Below, one piece after another: positions 62,419 through 64,000 of a DNA stretch of 64,000 nucleotides (the first letter of the stretch is position 1; every line of letters begins with the position of its first letter). The DNA lies in NCBI RefSeq assembly GCF_031157375.1, contig NZ_JAVIFV010000001.1, positions 682,001 to 746,000 on the forward strand, given 5' to 3'. Position numbers and translations under genes: made by a program. The notes beneath the pieces were generated by a model, which had not been told where the DNA came from, made no database searches, and saw only the letters and a program-made list of their open reading frames with translations. The stretch is from Sphingosinicella sp. LHD-64 (GTDB lineage: Bacteria > Pseudomonadota > Alphaproteobacteria > Sphingomonadales > Sphingomonadaceae).

Positions 62419-64000
62419 GTCCCGACCCTCTGCTGAAGCTGCCGCTGCCGACCGCGGGCGTCATTGCCGTGGGCGCGTCCATTGGGGTGCTGCGCGTACA
62501 GCACGAAATCGTCCGCGCTCAGCGGCTTGGAGAAGTAGAAGCCCTGGAAAAGGCTGCAGCCAAGTTTCTGCAGCGTCTCGACCTCCTCCAGCGTTTCCGC
62601 GCCTTCGGCCAGGACCCCGATGCCCAATCCCCGACTGAGCTCGATCAGGCTGCGGCAGATCGCCTGGCTGTCCCGGCGACGGTCGACGTCGTGGACGAAC
62701 TCGCGATCGATCTTGAGCTTGTCGAAGGGCAGATTCTTCAGATAGCTCAAGCTCGAATAGCCGCTGCCGAAATCGTCGATCGCAATCGTCACGCCGAGCG
62801 TACGCAGCGTGCCGAACAGCTGTCGTGTCCGTCCGGCATCTTCCGCCGCCGCCGTTTCGGTCAGCTCCAGTTCCAGCGCTTCGGGCGGCAGACCATGACG
62901 CGCCAGAATGCGCTCGATCGCACTGGCGAGATCGGCGTCGCGCAACTGGCGCGCCGAAAGATTGACCGCGACCTTGAGATCGCCAAGGCGGCGCCTGCGC
63001 CAGCTTCGGGCGGCATGACAGGCCTCGTTCAAGGTCCAGAGGCCGATCTGCCGCGTAAGGTCGCTGTCCTCGAGAATGGGGATGAACCGGATTGGCTCAA
63101 TCATCCCGATGTCGGGATGACGCCAGCGCAGGAGCGCTTCGGCACCGACAAGTAGGCCGCGCGCGATGTCCACCACAGGCTGGAAGTTGAGCTCAAGTTC
63201 ATGCCGCTCGACCGCGAGGCGCAGCCCCTGCTCGATGGTGAAGCGTTCCCGGGCATCATCCGAACTGTGCGGCCGAACGCGGTCCCGGGCGGCAGAACCC
63301 ATTCTGGTCAAGCTGATCAAGGCATGATTGACCAGTGCGGCGGCATTGGTCGCATCCTCCGGATAGACGGCGGCGCCTGCCGCCACTTCGGGAGTGAAGA
63401 CGATGCTGTCGGCATCAATCTCGATCTCCAGGGCATAGCATAACGCCGTCATCTCTCGCTGTGCGGCGGCAGGCTCCACGGCTTCGAACAGGATCGCGAA
63501 GCAATCCCGATCGACATGGGCGAGCATCCGTCCGCGGCCCAGGCTGCACGACAGACGCTCGGCGAAGCGCTTCAGGGCCGTTTCCGCGGCGTCGGGGTCG
63601 AATGCGGCGAGGCGCTTATAGTCGTTGAAACGAATGGCGCCGACCAGGGTCGACCCGGGTTGCGCGGCGAGATACGCCTCGATGCGTTCGACCAGGCTCT
63701 CGCGGATCGGAAGGCCGGTGATCGCGTGGCGTCGCACCCAGCGGTGCTCAAGCGTGTCCAGCTGCCCCAGGAGCCGACGAACTCCGAGCAGAAGCGCGGC
63801 ACCGTCGGAGTCGGCGTTAGGTGAAAGGTCCGCACGGGCGGTTCGTATGAGGTGGGCGGCCTGCGCCACCGGCCGAAGCGTCCTGTAAAGAAGACCGAGC
63901 GCTATCGCGGATACCAGGACACAGCCGGCCACAGGCCACGACAAACCCGTCACCACGACCGCCACGACCCAGGGCACCGCCGCCGCCAGAGCGAGGCCGA
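62415..64000 (-). CDS. EAL-domain membrane protein with degenerate GGDEF (5' end beyond the window)
   Basis: At least 520 residues are visible from the GTG at 63977, but the frame is still open at the window edge and continues with hydrophobic residues, so the true start is likely outside. One or more membrane helices are followed by a degenerate GGDEF domain (LAHVDRDCFAILFE in place of the GGDEF loop) and an intact EAL domain (AEALLRWRHPDIG, LELTETAAAED, IDDFGSGYSSLSYL, DKLKIDREFV). The GGDEF part probably only binds nucleotide; net activity should be c-di-GMP hydrolysis. Confidence 0.9.
   Translation of the reverse strand, partial: GLALAAAVPWVVAVVVTGLSWPVAGCVLVSAIALGLLYRTLRPVAQAAHLIRTARADLSPNADSDGAALLLGVRRLLGQLDTLEHRWVRRHAITGLPIRESLVERIEAYLAAQPGSTLVGAIRFNDYKRLAAFDPDAAETALKRFAERLSCSLGRGRMLAHVDRDCFAILFEAVEPAAAQREMTALCYALEIEIDADSIVFTPEVAAGAAVYPEDATNAAALVNHALISLTRMGSAARDRVRPHSSDDARERFTIEQGLRLAVERHELELNFQPVVDIARGLLVGAEALLRWRHPDIGMIEPIRFIPILEDSDLTRQIGLWTLNEACHAARSWRRRRLGDLKVAVNLSARQLRDADLASAIERILARHGLPPEALELELTETAAAEDAGRTRQLFGTLRTLGVTIAIDDFGSGYSSLSYLKNLPFDKLKIDREFVHDVDRRRDSQAICRSLIELSRGLGIGVLAEGAETLEEVETLQKLGCSLFQGFYFSKPLSADDFVLYAQHPNGRAHGNDARGRQRQLQQRVGT

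Overview
The window is about 64 kb of GC-rich chromosome from an alphaproteobacterium, most likely a member of the Sphingomonadales (Sphingomonas/Sphingosinicella-like). This is inferred from gene content: the NDUFA12 - DUF2155 lipoprotein - aat neighbourhood, a gatC/gatA/gatB operon with a UPF0114 membrane gene inside it, mreBCD-pbp2-rodA, an orphan ParA next to SPOR-domain proteins, and many small palindromic intergenic repeats. Most of the window is ordinary core genome; no phage, insertion sequence or CRISPR array was seen.

Layout. 1-3.6 kb (minus): ispE (partial), a TPR protein and ETF-ubiquinone oxidoreductase. 3.6-7.5 kb (plus): a uracil-DNA-glycosylase-like protein coupled to a soluble lytic transglycosylase, then a radical SAM protein. 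7.6-13.3 kb (minus): transglutaminase-like protein, a xyloside module (GH43 beta-xylosidase and MFS transporter behind a XylR/LacI-type operator), a PNPOx-fold stress protein, an outer-membrane beta-barrel and a small membrane protein. 13.4-17.8 kb (minus): VOC protein, then gatC, a 55-codon gene, gatA, UPF0114 and gatB, nearly all coupled by overlapping stops and starts. 17.9-23.7 kb (plus): AraC regulator, DUF3089 hydrolase, ruvX, S9 peptidase, pyrB. 23.7-28.8 kb: a lone secreted protein, then an operon parA - RHH-like protein - TPR/SPOR protein (minus), divergent from Sel1/SPOR and PilZ genes (plus). 28.8-32.1 kb: serB and miaA with overlapping start codons, an IlvC-like reductoisomerase and a small GC-poorer gene.

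32.1-39.9 kb: mutL (minus) divergent from the rod-shape operon mreB-mreC-mreD-mrdA-rodA (plus). 40.0-44.3 kb: tRNA-Lys, a ThDP enzyme, and a minus-strand run of an ankyrin protein, CsbD, pcm and two very hydrophilic small proteins. 44.4-48.5 kb: thiG and thiS separated by an opposite-strand gene, then aroQ, accB, accC. 48.6-52.4 kb (plus): small uncharacterised genes, an ArsC-family protein, a second ParA-like ATPase and aat. 52.2-54.5 kb (minus): recX, a double cold-shock-domain protein, NDUFA12 and the DUF2155 lipoprotein, whose tail is antisense to aat. 54.6-58.9 kb (plus): a fatty acyl-AMP ligase, a GGDEF/EAL protein and tRNA-Trp. 58.9-64 kb (minus): an EAL protein running off the window, a LysM/TPR lipoprotein, a transmembrane Ser/Thr kinase and a TagH-like FHA protein, which look like the post-translational control arm of a type VI secretion locus.

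The most interesting points are the 205-bp antisense overlap of aat and the DUF2155 gene, a palindromic repeat translated in frame inside MutL, the 55-codon gene between gatC and gatA, the ParA/RHH/SPOR operon, the kinase/FHA/LysM/EAL block, and several repeat elements whose arms may hide ribosome binding sites. Everything is read by eye; family names rest on recognised motifs and not on database searches.
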